Source: a bacterium (GTDB lineage Bacteria; Bacteroidota; Bacteroidia; Bacteroidales; Muribaculaceae). From it: a stretch of 14,000 nucleotides of DNA. The notes under the pieces are model-generated. The model did not search any database and was not told where the DNA came from. It saw only the letters and a list, made by a program, of their open reading frames with translations. The DNA is taken from the NCBI GenBank assembly GCA_004563195.1, contig SFTJ01000080.1, forward strand, positions 1-14,000, written 5' to 3'. This document shows, piece by piece, positions 5,901 to 12,120 of this stretch. Position numbers and translations under genes: made by a program. The stretch's first letter is position 1. Each line of letters starts with the position of its first letter.

Positions 5901-7157
5901 ATGAAAAAAGCGTACAGAATACTACTATTGGCAGCGTTCATGGTGATGGCAGGAATAGCCCAAATGAATGCTCAAGGAATCACGAGTCCATACTCTAAGT
6001 TTGGTTACGGTCTGCTTGGCGACGCCGCTACAGGCATACAGCGCACTATGGGTGGTGTGGGTTATGCTATGCAAAACGGCCGTTTGGTCAACACAATGAA
6101 CCCCGCATCGTATGCCGCAACCGACACATTGACCTTCCTCTTCGATATGGGTCTCGATCTTACTCAGCTGTGGTCGAAGGATGGCGAGAACAAAGGTACA
6201 GCCTTTGGCGGCGGTCTCGACTACATAAGCATGCAGTTCCCGATAGGCAAGTATATGGGTGCCAGCGTGGGCGTAGTGCCTTTCTCATCGGTGGGATATG
6301 CCTACGGCAAGACCATAGAAAACGGTGTGGACAACCGCAGTGGCGAAGGTGGCATCAATCAGCTGTATGCAGGTTATGGCATTCGCCCCTTCGAGGGTTT
6401 CTCGGTGGGTTTCAATGCCTCGTATGTGTTTGGTACCATAGTTAACGATGCTATTGCGCAAAATGCCAATTCGGGCACGGCAACCCTCTACGAACGCATG
6501 ATAAGCGTGCGCGACTGGGGCTTGCAATTCGGTGCGCAATACACCTATCAGTTCAGCCGTCGCAATCGCGCTACCATAGGTTTGGTATATGGCTTGGGCA
6601 AATCGCTGCACGGCGACACTTGGGGCACATACTACGATACGCAAGACCAGGAAGTGGTGTCGACCGACACCATAAGTATGGGTGGCAAATACACCATTCC
6701 GGCTACCTATGGCGTGGGCTTGAGCTATACTTGGAACAACAAGTTGACTGCCGAAGTCGACGTTACTTATCAGCAATGGACCAAGGCTAAGTTTACACCG
6801 CTGCCGAGTTTCGACCTCGACGGCACTACACTCGACTTCAACGACCGCTTGCGCGTGGGCTTTGGTGTTTCTTATCAGCCCGACGACCGCGGCTCTTACG
6901 GCAAACGCATCACCTATCGCGCCGGAGCATACTACAACCGCGACTATATGAATATTCGCGGCAATCAAGTTCGCGACTATGGCGTGGGCGTGGGTGTGAG
7001 CCTACCGGTGCCCGCAGGCAAGACCTTCGTGAACCTCGGCGTGGAATATAAGCATCGCGAATCGTCGCCCGCCAAACTCGTTACTGAGGATTATATCAAT
7101 ATTACCCTCGGTGTGACTTTCAACGAAATGTGGTTCTGGCAGAACAAGATTCGCTAA
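5901..7157 (+). CDS. Outer-membrane beta-barrel protein, FadL/OmpP1-like
   Basis: A 418-aa protein with a signal peptide (residues 1-24, cut MNA|Q) and a mature chain of alternating hydrophobic/polar segments typical of an outer-membrane beta-barrel. These include repeated Gly/aromatic-rich strands (FGAQYTYQFSRRNRATIGLVY, TYGVGLSYTWNNKLTAEVDV, LRVGFGVSYQP) and a last strand ending NITLGVTFNEMWFW before a short basic tail. The N-terminus ITSPYSKFGYGLLGD is typical of a widespread uncharacterised Bacteroidota family distantly like FadL/OmpP1 transporters; this is recalled and not computed. No TonB box, plug domain or OmpA domain is seen. The lptC-like gene follows 141 nt later on the same strand with no promoter visible between them, so the barrel may work in envelope or lipid transport. 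The substrate is unknown. Confidence 0.8.
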   Translation: MKKAYRILLLAAFMVMAGIAQMNAQGITSPYSKFGYGLLGDAATGIQRTMGGVGYAMQNGRLVNTMNPASYAATDTLTFLFDMGLDLTQLWSKDGENKGTAFGGGLDYISMQFPIGKYMGASVGVVPFSSVGYAYGKTIENGVDNRSGEGGINQLYAGYGIRPFEGFSVGFNASYVFGTIVNDAIAQNANSGTATLYERMISVRDWGLQFGAQYTYQFSRRNRATIGLVYGLGKSLHGDTWGTYYDTQDQEVVSTDTISMGGKYTIPATYGVGLSYTWNNKLTAEVDVTYQQWTKAKFTPLPSFDLDGTTLDFNDRLRVGFGVSYQPDDRGSYGKRITYRAGAYYNRDYMNIRGNQVRDYGVGVGVSLPVPAGKTFVNLGVEYKHRESSPAKLVTEDYINITLGVTFNEMWFWQNKIR

Positions 7158-7189
7158 CAACACAACATTCAGAGTAATATCCACACTGC

Positions 7190-7244
7190 GTGCCGCCGGC
7201 CCGATGCTTAGGCACTGCGGCTGCCGTTGCGAGTGCAACACGGC
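7190..7244 (+). other. Hairpin-rich spacer between the barrel gene and lptC
   Basis: Two hairpins lie in the 141-nt spacer. GTGCC (7190-7194) pairs with GGCAC (7211-7215). GCCGTTGC (7223-7230) pairs with GCAA-(CA bulge)-CGGC (7235-7244) around a GAGT tetraloop. Neither is followed by a T-run, so they are more likely RNA-stability or partial-termination elements than full terminators. No TAnnTTTG box is seen before lptC. Confidence 0.4.
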
Positions 7245-7298
7245 GAGGCGCGTATGTGTAGGTTGTATCCCCTTTTTGTCAACCACCTCAGAGACAGG

Positions 7299-7904
7299 AT
7301 GAAATTGTCGCGTCACATATTGCCATTGTTGATGGTGCTGTGCATATTGCTCTCATGCGCACGGCAAGCCGAAACTGTGGAAGTGAAGCCTCTCAACCCC
7401 GACTCGGTGCCTATGATGGTGACCCACAATGTGCGCACGCTCATAAGCGACTCGGGTGTGACACAATATCGCATCACCACACCGGTGTGGTATGTCTACG
7501 ACGGTGGGCAAAATCCCCATTGGAACTTCCCCAAGGGCGCATTCCTCGAACAGTTCGACAAGAAGTTTAAGGTAGTGGCAACGGTGCGATGCGACTCGGC
7601 TCGCTATAACACCGCCGAACAACTGTGGCGACTCGACGGCAATGTGCGCATACAAAATGTGGAGGGCGACCTCATAGTCACCAATCAGATGTTTTGGGAT
7701 CAGCGATGGGACGAGGTGCGCAGCGACTCCTTTGTGCATATTGAGAAGCCCGATCGCGTGATCGAAGGCTACGGCTTCCGCTCCAATCAAGCTATGACCC
7801 GCTATCGCCTTAATAAGGTGATGGCAATTTTGCCAATCGACGAGAGTCGTATGCCCGGCTCCGGTGCCACTCAGGCAGCCCCTGCCGACAGCACTTCGAA
7901 TTAA
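7299..7904 (+). CDS. lptC: LptC-like LPS-export lipoprotein
   Basis: A 201-aa protein. Residues 1-20 form a lipoprotein signal peptide with lipobox LLSC, so C20 would be lipidated. The residues after it (ARQAETVE) lack an acidic surface-export signal, so a periplasm-facing anchor is likely. The rest matches the LptC fold: repeated beta-strand turns such as YRITTPVWYVYDGG, FPKGAFLEQFD, ARYNTAEQLWRLDGNVRIQN, GDLIVTNQMFWDQ and VIEGYGFRSNQAMTRYRL. LptC couples the LptB2FG ABC transporter to the LptA/LptD bridge carrying LPS to the outer membrane. The E. coli protein is held by a transmembrane helix, whereas here a lipid anchor replaces it. The frame is open upstream to 7227, but ATG 7299 is chosen because it gives the complete signal peptide. 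The low-complexity C-terminal tail (GSGATQAAPADSTSN) is encoded by DNA that is duplicated just after the stop. Confidence 0.85.
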   Translation: MKLSRHILPLLMVLCILLSCARQAETVEVKPLNPDSVPMMVTHNVRTLISDSGVTQYRITTPVWYVYDGGQNPHWNFPKGAFLEQFDKKFKVVATVRCDSARYNTAEQLWRLDGNVRIQNVEGDLIVTNQMFWDQRWDEVRSDSFVHIEKPDRVIEGYGFRSNQAMTRYRLNKVMAILPIDESRMPGSGATQAAPADSTSN

Positions 7905-7950
7905 CGAGAGTAGTATGTGCGGCTTTCTGCCGACAGCACTTCGAATTAAC
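7840..7950 (+). repeat. Partial tandem duplication of the lptC 3' end
   Basis: Copy 1 (7840-7905) contains the last codons and stop of lptC. Copy 2 (7904-7950) follows directly. The first 21 nt align with three differences (7840-7860 and 7904-7924), and the last 24 nt are identical (7882-7905 and 7927-7950). Between them copy 1 has 21 nt where copy 2 has 2 nt, so copy 2 has lost about 19 nt. The 45-nt offset keeps the copied ADSTSN-stop codons in the same frame as lptC. Confidence 0.85.
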
Positions 7951-8019
7951 ATAATCATAACCTTTTAAGCCCCGCTGTGCCGCCATGCTGAGAAGTGTGG
8001 TGTGGCATGTGCCTCATAT

Positions 8020-8051
8020 CGGCGCAAATGCCCTGTGGACGCCGTTTTTTT
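8020..8051 (+). terminator. Intrinsic terminator after lptC
   Basis: CGGCG (8020-8024) pairs with CGCCG (8040-8044) across a 15-nt loop and is followed by seven T (8045-8051). The stem is short but the U-run is good. It ends the barrel/lptC unit 115-145 nt after the lptC stop and before the separately promoted gene at 8285. Confidence 0.6.
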
Positions 8052-8174
8052 ACATTTGATGGCACACTTTTTTGGTATTTTTCGCGTGGTTTATTTTTGT
8101 GCTTAGATATTGGAAAATATAAAACACACTAAATCAATAAGATAGGTAAATCGAATCTTAAAGCCATAAAAATA

Positions 8175-8207
8175 TTCGGTGGCAGCGTGATAATGCTATT
8201 ACATTTG
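8175..8207 (+). promoter_or_regulatory. Promoter and leader for the T9SS-cargo gene
   Basis: TACATTTG at 8200-8207 (followed by CAACG) fits the Bacteroidota -7 box. An imperfect -33, TTCG at 8175-8178, lies 21 nt upstream. The 77-nt leader carries a perfect small hairpin, GGTGC-CGA-GCACC at 8228-8240. The A/T-rich stretch 8052-8174 holds other weak -7 look-alikes (8051-8058, 8092-8099) and no gene. Confidence 0.6.
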
Positions 8208-8284
8208 CAACGTAAATAATCACTCACGGTGCCGAGCACCAAAATTAAGATAAGTATTAACATTGATTTTTAAAAGACAGAATT

Positions 8285-9328
8285 ATGAAAGCTAACATCT
8301 CAGGATTAATAACAGCGATGGCATTGTTGATGACAACGATGTCTGTTTTTGCGTCAGTAAACGAAAGCGCAAATGTGAAAGTGGTTGGACAATACCGTTC
8401 GGGAAATCCCGAAGCCACACTTACCGAAGAGGTGTACTATAATTCAGTAACATTCAGCCCCATCACGGGAGTAGAATCATATAACATCAATCGCGACGGC
8501 TCTACAATAGCAGTATTGAAGCAATCGGGCGAAGGCGAATATGCAGTGATGACAGCCGATGCTAACGGCAACTTCACCGTTAACGCCGGTTCCCTGAAAG
8601 CTCAAGACGGCGAAGTAAGCTATGTAGATGCAGTGTCAGACTATTCGGTTCGTCCGGGCGAAGGTTCGTTGGTAGGCGTTGATGGCGAAATGGTAATTTA
8701 CGGTTACAATGTTACCGCCGAAGGCGAAAGCCGTGCTATTGATGGTCAAGAATACAGAGTGTTGTACACAGGCATCACAGCTGAGTTGGCAATAGCAATG
8801 GATATCACCGACATCAAGTATATGGCAAACGCGATGAATGTAAGTTTGCAATGGATTGATGTCGCCAAGTCGGAAGGCACCACCTACCAAATCTACCGCA
8901 ACGATGGTACAGGTTGGGAATTGGCAGGCGAAACAACTGAGCAATCGTATACCGACAGCTATCAAGGACCAAGCAATGCAGTGGTTAGCTACTACATCAA
9001 GGCTGATGGTGATACATCGGAATACAATTCGCAAGTTCTTGCAGTGGACTATGTGGCACAGCAAAACGGAGTGATTACCGGAATTGAAGATATCAACGCC
9101 GACGAGAGAGGCCTTACAATAAATGTTTATCCGAACCCCGCTACCGACTATGTTACCGTGGAAGGTGCTCAAAGCAACATCACACTCTTCGGTATGAATG
9201 GTGCAGCAGCACTATCGATGCCGGTGGTTGAGGGCGAAACAGTGACACTCGATGTCACAGGTTTGACCAAGGGACTTTACGTGTTGCGCTCAGGCAACAA
9301 CTCATCAGTGAAAATACTTATCAAGTGA
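8285..9328 (+). CDS. Secreted protein with fibronectin-like domain and type IX (type A) sorting domain
   Basis: A 347-aa exported protein. The signal peptide covers about residues 1-23 (cut VFA|S). An uncharacterised acidic region follows (24-180). A fibronectin-III-like beta-sandwich covers about 184-257, with NVSLQWIDVA, TYQIYRNDGTGWELAGET and VSYYIKADGDTSEYN. A C-terminal sorting domain covers about 270-347: INVYPNPATDYVTVEG, ITLFGMNGAA, VTLDVTGLTKGLYVLR and the final VKILIK. In Bacteroidota such type A domains direct Sec-exported cargo through the type IX secretion system, where the domain is removed and the cargo released or linked to A-LPS. No catalytic domain is seen, so it may be an adhesive or structural surface protein. 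It is monocistronic with its own promoter and terminator. No T9SS machinery gene lies in the window. Confidence 0.88.
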   Translation: MKANISGLITAMALLMTTMSVFASVNESANVKVVGQYRSGNPEATLTEEVYYNSVTFSPITGVESYNINRDGSTIAVLKQSGEGEYAVMTADANGNFTVNAGSLKAQDGEVSYVDAVSDYSVRPGEGSLVGVDGEMVIYGYNVTAEGESRAIDGQEYRVLYTGITAELAIAMDITDIKYMANAMNVSLQWIDVAKSEGTTYQIYRNDGTGWELAGETTEQSYTDSYQGPSNAVVSYYIKADGDTSEYNSQVLAVDYVAQQNGVITGIEDINADERGLTINVYPNPATDYVTVEGAQSNITLFGMNGAAALSMPVVEGETVTLDVTGLTKGLYVLRSGNNSSVKILIK

Positions 9329-9350
9329 TTATACATAATAAATGAAAGTG

Positions 9351-9381
9351 AAAATGGCTGCCTGTGAAGGTAGCCATTTTT
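9351..9381 (+). terminator. Intrinsic terminator after the T9SS-cargo gene
   Basis: AAAATGGCTGCC (9351-9362) pairs with GGTAGCCATTTT (9369-9380) with a single G-U pair, around the 6-nt loop TGTGAA, and a T-rich tail follows. The A-rich left arm means it could also work on the minus strand, but its place 22 nt after the stop at 9328 fits the plus-strand gene. Confidence 0.9.
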
Positions 9382-9411
9382 ATTAGGTATGCTGAGGTGT
9401 GGGTATCGCTC

Positions 9412-9620
9412 ACGGATTTGTGTGTGGTGGCGGATTTTTACCACGGATTTTCACGGTTTTAGGCACGGAATTTCACAGATTATTGCGCGGGTGTGGGCGT
9501 TTTGTTAAGCGAGTGACTATCAGCCTCTCCGAGTCTGGGCGGCGGTTATTTAGCGGCTGCGCCGCGGTTAGTAGGCATCACCTAATGGCCTCTGAAAAAA
9601 TCTGTGAAATCTTAAATCCT
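9412..9620. repeat. Degenerate CACGGAT/CACAGAT intergenic repeat block
   Basis: The block holds several copies of a CACGGATTTT-like word (near 9412, 9442, 9452, 9464) and one CACAGATT. ATTTCACAGATT (9470-9481) recurs as an exact 12-bp inverted copy at 9599-9610. Between the inverted copies is a GC-rich segment with GCGGC-TGC-GCCGC (9553-9565) and repeated GCGGTTA. There is no transposase and no convincing gene. The block sits between the convergent T9SS-cargo and aminotransferase genes and may be a remnant of a small non-autonomous repeat element. Confidence 0.55.
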
Positions 9621-9635
9621 CGGCGGGTGACTGTC

Positions 9636-9673
9636 AAAAAAAAGACACTCGCCTAAAACGGGGGCGAGTGTCT
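9636..9673 (-). terminator. Intrinsic terminator of the minus-strand glycan operon
   Basis: Read on the minus strand, AGACACTCGCC (9673-9663) pairs perfectly over 11 bp with GGCGAGTGTCT (9653-9643) across a 9-nt loop and runs into a T-tract (complement of the A-run at 9636-9642). It lies 36 nt past the family-type stop of the aminotransferase (9709) and marks the end of the operon. A second, bulged pairing with 9622-9635 is possible. Confidence 0.92.
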
Positions 9674-9708
9674 GTTTGAAAATTATTGAGCGAGCTGTGT
9701 TGTTATGC

Positions 9709-10897
9709 TTACTCGATGTTTTCTTTGATGGTGTTGATGATGAGTTTTACGTCGTCGTCGGTGACCCATGGACCGCTGGGGAGGCATAGGCCGGTGCGGA
9801 AGAGTTGTTCGCTCACGCCGTTGGTGTAGGCGGGTGCATCGGCATATACGGGTTGCAAGTGCATGGGTTTCGTTGGCGTTGGGTTCGCAGTCGGTGTGAG
9901 CCGATGCTGCGGCATGCACGGTGCTTCCGGCGCCGCCTATGGCTGTGCTGATGGTGTGATTATATGCCTTGTCCTGACCCTTTACGCGTAGTTCGGGGCT
10001 GAGCACAATGGTGTTGAGCCAATAGTTGCTGTCGAATCGTTCATCGGGATTGGCGTGGAATGTGATGCCGTCGACGTTGGCAAAAGCTTCGCTATAGAGT
10101 CGGGCGATATGGCGGTGGTGGGCTATGTGTTCGTCGACAATAGTCATCTGTCCGCGGCCTATACCGGCGCAGATGTTGCTCATGCGGTAGTTGTAGCCAA
10201 TGTGTTCGTGTTGATAGTAGGGGTAAGCCTCGCGGGCTTGAGTGGCGTAGAACATGATTTCGCGTTTGGCATCGGCATCGGCGCAGATGAGAGCACCGCC
10301 GCCGCTGGTGGTAATCATCTTATTGCCGTTGAACGAGAGCACGCCGTAGCGGCCGAAAGTGCCACACACTTGACCGCGATAGCGACTGCCGAAGCCTTCG
10401 GCTGCGTCTTCTACTACGGGAATGCCGTAGCGGTTGGCCACATCCATTATTTCATCGAGCAAGGCAGGCATGCCGTAGAGGTAGACCGGCACAATGGCTT
10501 TAGGAGCCTTACCGGTGCGCTCTATGCGGTCGATGATGGCTTTTTCGAGCAATTCGGGAGAGATGTTCCAAGTGAGCGGTTCGCTGTCGACGAGCACCGG
10601 AGTGGCGCCGAGATATTTAATGGGGTTGCAGCTTGCGCAGAAAGTGAAACTCTGGCAAATCACCTCGTCGCCGGGTCCCACGCCAAGCGCGTGGAGCGCC
10701 AAATGCACGGCAGCAGTGCCTGCCGAGAGAGCCACCACATGCTTGTTTTCGCCCACAAAGGCCTCAAGGTCAGCTTCAAAGCCATTGACATTAGGACCCA
10801 AGGGCACTACCCAATTGTCGGCAAAAGCCTCTTCGATATATTTCATTTCGTTGCCGCTCATGTGAGCCAGGCAGAGTAGAATTTTTTTATTAGCCAT
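9709..10897 (-). pseudogene. DegT/DnrJ/EryC1/StrS sugar aminotransferase, disrupted by internal deletion and frameshift
   Basis: PLP-dependent aminotransferase of nucleotide-sugar synthesis (PglE/EpsN-like; it would add an amino group to a UDP-4-keto sugar). N-terminal frame, residues 1-342, is intact: SAGTAAVHLAL at 58-68, SFTFCAS at 83-89, VEDAAEGFGS at 162-171, and the PLP lysine K193 in SFNGNKMITTSGGG. After HTDCEPNAN (residues 334-342) the frame runs on as nonsense to 9683. The true C-terminus (KPMHLQPVYADAPAYTNGVSE... to the stop at 9709) is in another frame starting at 9870. The family has about 20 residues (helix plus [IE]xRPxW) between these two parts; they are missing, and the single G at 9871 fits the last base of the lost TGG Trp codon. 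So the lesion is a deletion of 3n+2 nt (about 59) and not a simple miscall. It starts 15 nt after the sugar transferase gene. Probably inactive if the sequence is right. Confidence 0.85.
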
Positions 10898-10912
10898 AGC
10901 AGTAAAAATGGA

Positions 10913-11524
10913 TTATATAATTTCGTTGTTATAAAGCATCGTTTTACCTAAAACGGTGCAAAGTATCATTTTAATATCTGAGACGAAAGAATAATTGTGC
11001 AAATAATAACGATTGATGCGCACCTTATCGGGGAAGATGATGGTGTCGTTATAGATTTGCGGGTTGTCGACGGCAGCGAGAATTTCCTCTTCGTTGCGGT
11101 ATTTGAGACTTGCAGGGCCGGTGATACCCGGACGGAGCAGAAGCACTTCGCGGTCGTCGCCGGTGAGGGCATCGGCATAGCCCGGCACATCGGGGCGCGG
11201 ACCCACGAAACTCATATCGGCTATGAGCACATTCCAGAGTTCGGGCAATTCGTCGATTTTGTATTTGCGGAGCACCGCACCGAGTGGAGTGATGCGACTT
11301 TCGCCCGCCACCGACACAGAGCTGCCGCTATGGTTGACCGTCATGGTGCGAAATTTATACATAGTGAACGGTTTGCCATGCCGCCCGATGCGAGTCTGCT
11401 TGAAGATGGCAGGACCGCCCGGCATTTTTATTTTAATAATAATGGCTACAATGATAAGCAGCCACCAGATGCACAAAAGTCCGATAAGAGCCGCCACGCG
11501 GTCGAAAATGTATTTTAGAGTCAT
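10913..11524 (-). CDS. Small phosphoglycosyl transferase (bacterial sugar transferase, PglC-like)
   Basis: Membrane enzyme that moves a phospho-sugar from a UDP-sugar to undecaprenyl phosphate, the first membrane step of glycan assembly. At 203 aa it is the minimal, PglC-sized form without the long WbaP-type N-terminus. It has one hydrophobic segment (about 10-32), then KQTRIGRHGKPFTMYKFRTM at 42-61, KIDELPELWNVL at 89-100 with the catalytic Asp-Glu pair D91-E92, FVGPRPDVPGY at 106-116 and LLRPGITG at 129-136. The re-entrant helix has Trp-Trp (W20-W21) where many relatives have the Ser-Pro that kinks it. Its ATG overlaps the stop of the acetyltransferase gene by 4 bp, pointing to translational coupling. 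The sugar is probably a di-N-acetylated or amino-acetyl sugar given its neighbours, but that is inference. Confidence 0.92.
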   Translation of the reverse strand: MTLKYIFDRVAALIGLLCIWWLLIIVAIIIKIKMPGGPAIFKQTRIGRHGKPFTMYKFRTMTVNHSGSSVSVAGESRITPLGAVLRKYKIDELPELWNVLIADMSFVGPRPDVPGYADALTGDDREVLLLRPGITGPASLKYRNEEEILAAVDNPQIYNDTIIFPDKVRINRYYLHNYSFVSDIKMILCTVLGKTMLYNNEII

Positions 11525-12120
11525 GAGAGTGTGTTGATATGTTCTATGAGAATATCATCGTTGGGGAGTTCTTCGATGATGCGAATCGTGCTAAATCGTT
11601 TGCTCGATGCCATCGACGACAGATTGTGTCGGGACACTGTGGCAAATACACGAAATCCGGCGGCCAAACCTATTTCAGTCATTTGCTTTATCATAGTGCT
11701 TCCGATGTGCCGTCCTTGGTATTGAGGCAATACAAAATTGCCGCGAAAACACTTGCCATTGGCGAAAAAACGGATAAAGTGATATCCCACAATGTTGCCG
11801 TTGGCAAATGCACCCATCATGAGGTAAGACGAATTGGTCAGCAAGCGGCCGAGGGTGGCAGTGTCGAATGCGTGAGGGTGAAAATATTGCAGATAATCAT
11901 CGGTTTGAGCCGTAAGCATATTGCTCAGGTTCAGTATGTCGTCAGAGGAGAGGCGGCGATAAGTGATATCGGAGTCGGAGTATTGCTGCAGCACATTATT
12001 GGCGGCTAAATTGATTTTTTTGCCATATAAGAGGGCTACAATCATTCCGTTGACGGTTTCAATCCATCGCCAGATGAACGGCATTTGCGATTTAATCCAT
12101 TTTAAGAATCTAACCATCAT
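11521..12120 (-). CDS. GNAT-family N-acetyltransferase of the glycan locus
   Basis: A 199-aa protein with a GNAT core from about residue 53 to 195: an acetyl-CoA motif at 130-142 (LPQYQGRHIGSTM, Q135-G-R-H-I-G140), a preceding core strand NIVGYHFIRFF at 109-119, and FRVFATVSRHNLSSM at 156-170, in which N166 is a common GNAT position. The first 45 residues are basic and amphipathic (FLKWIKSQMPFIWRWIETVNG), which may let it sit on the membrane near the sugar transferase. It overlaps the genes on both sides by 4 bp (12117-12120 and 11521-11524). The likely job is to acetylate the amino group made by the neighbouring aminotransferase, as PglD does in the pgl pathway, but with a GNAT fold in place of a left-handed beta-helix. 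Alternatives are glycan or lipid O- or N-acylation. Confidence 0.8.
   Translation of the reverse strand: MMVRFLKWIKSQMPFIWRWIETVNGMIVALLYGKKINLAANNVLQQYSDSDITYRRLSSDDILNLSNMLTAQTDDYLQYFHPHAFDTATLGRLLTNSSYLMMGAFANGNIVGYHFIRFFANGKCFRGNFVLPQYQGRHIGSTMIKQMTEIGLAAGFRVFATVSRHNLSSMASSKRFSTIRIIEELPNDDILIEHINTLS

Noticed and set aside
6285..6968. 227-aa minus-strand frame opposite the beta-barrel gene
   Set aside because: It is a shadow frame, Val/Ala/His-rich, without start context or motifs.
8051..8099. Extra TAnnTTTG-like boxes at 8051-8058 and 8092-8099
   Set aside because: They sit in T-rich sequence without a properly spaced TTTG, and the 8200-8207 box is closer and better placed.
9399..9656. 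85-aa plus-strand frame after the T9SS-cargo gene
   Set aside because: It lies beyond a strong terminator, is made of degenerate repeats and runs into the opposite-strand terminator.
9868..9876. Programmed ribosomal frameshift in the aminotransferase
   Set aside because: There is no slippery heptamer or downstream structure, and about 20 conserved residues are missing, which a frameshift would not explain.
10055..10879. 274-aa plus-strand frame opposite the aminotransferase
   Set aside because: It is a shadow of a clearly recognised gene; the composition is the mirror of the sense codons and no domain is seen.
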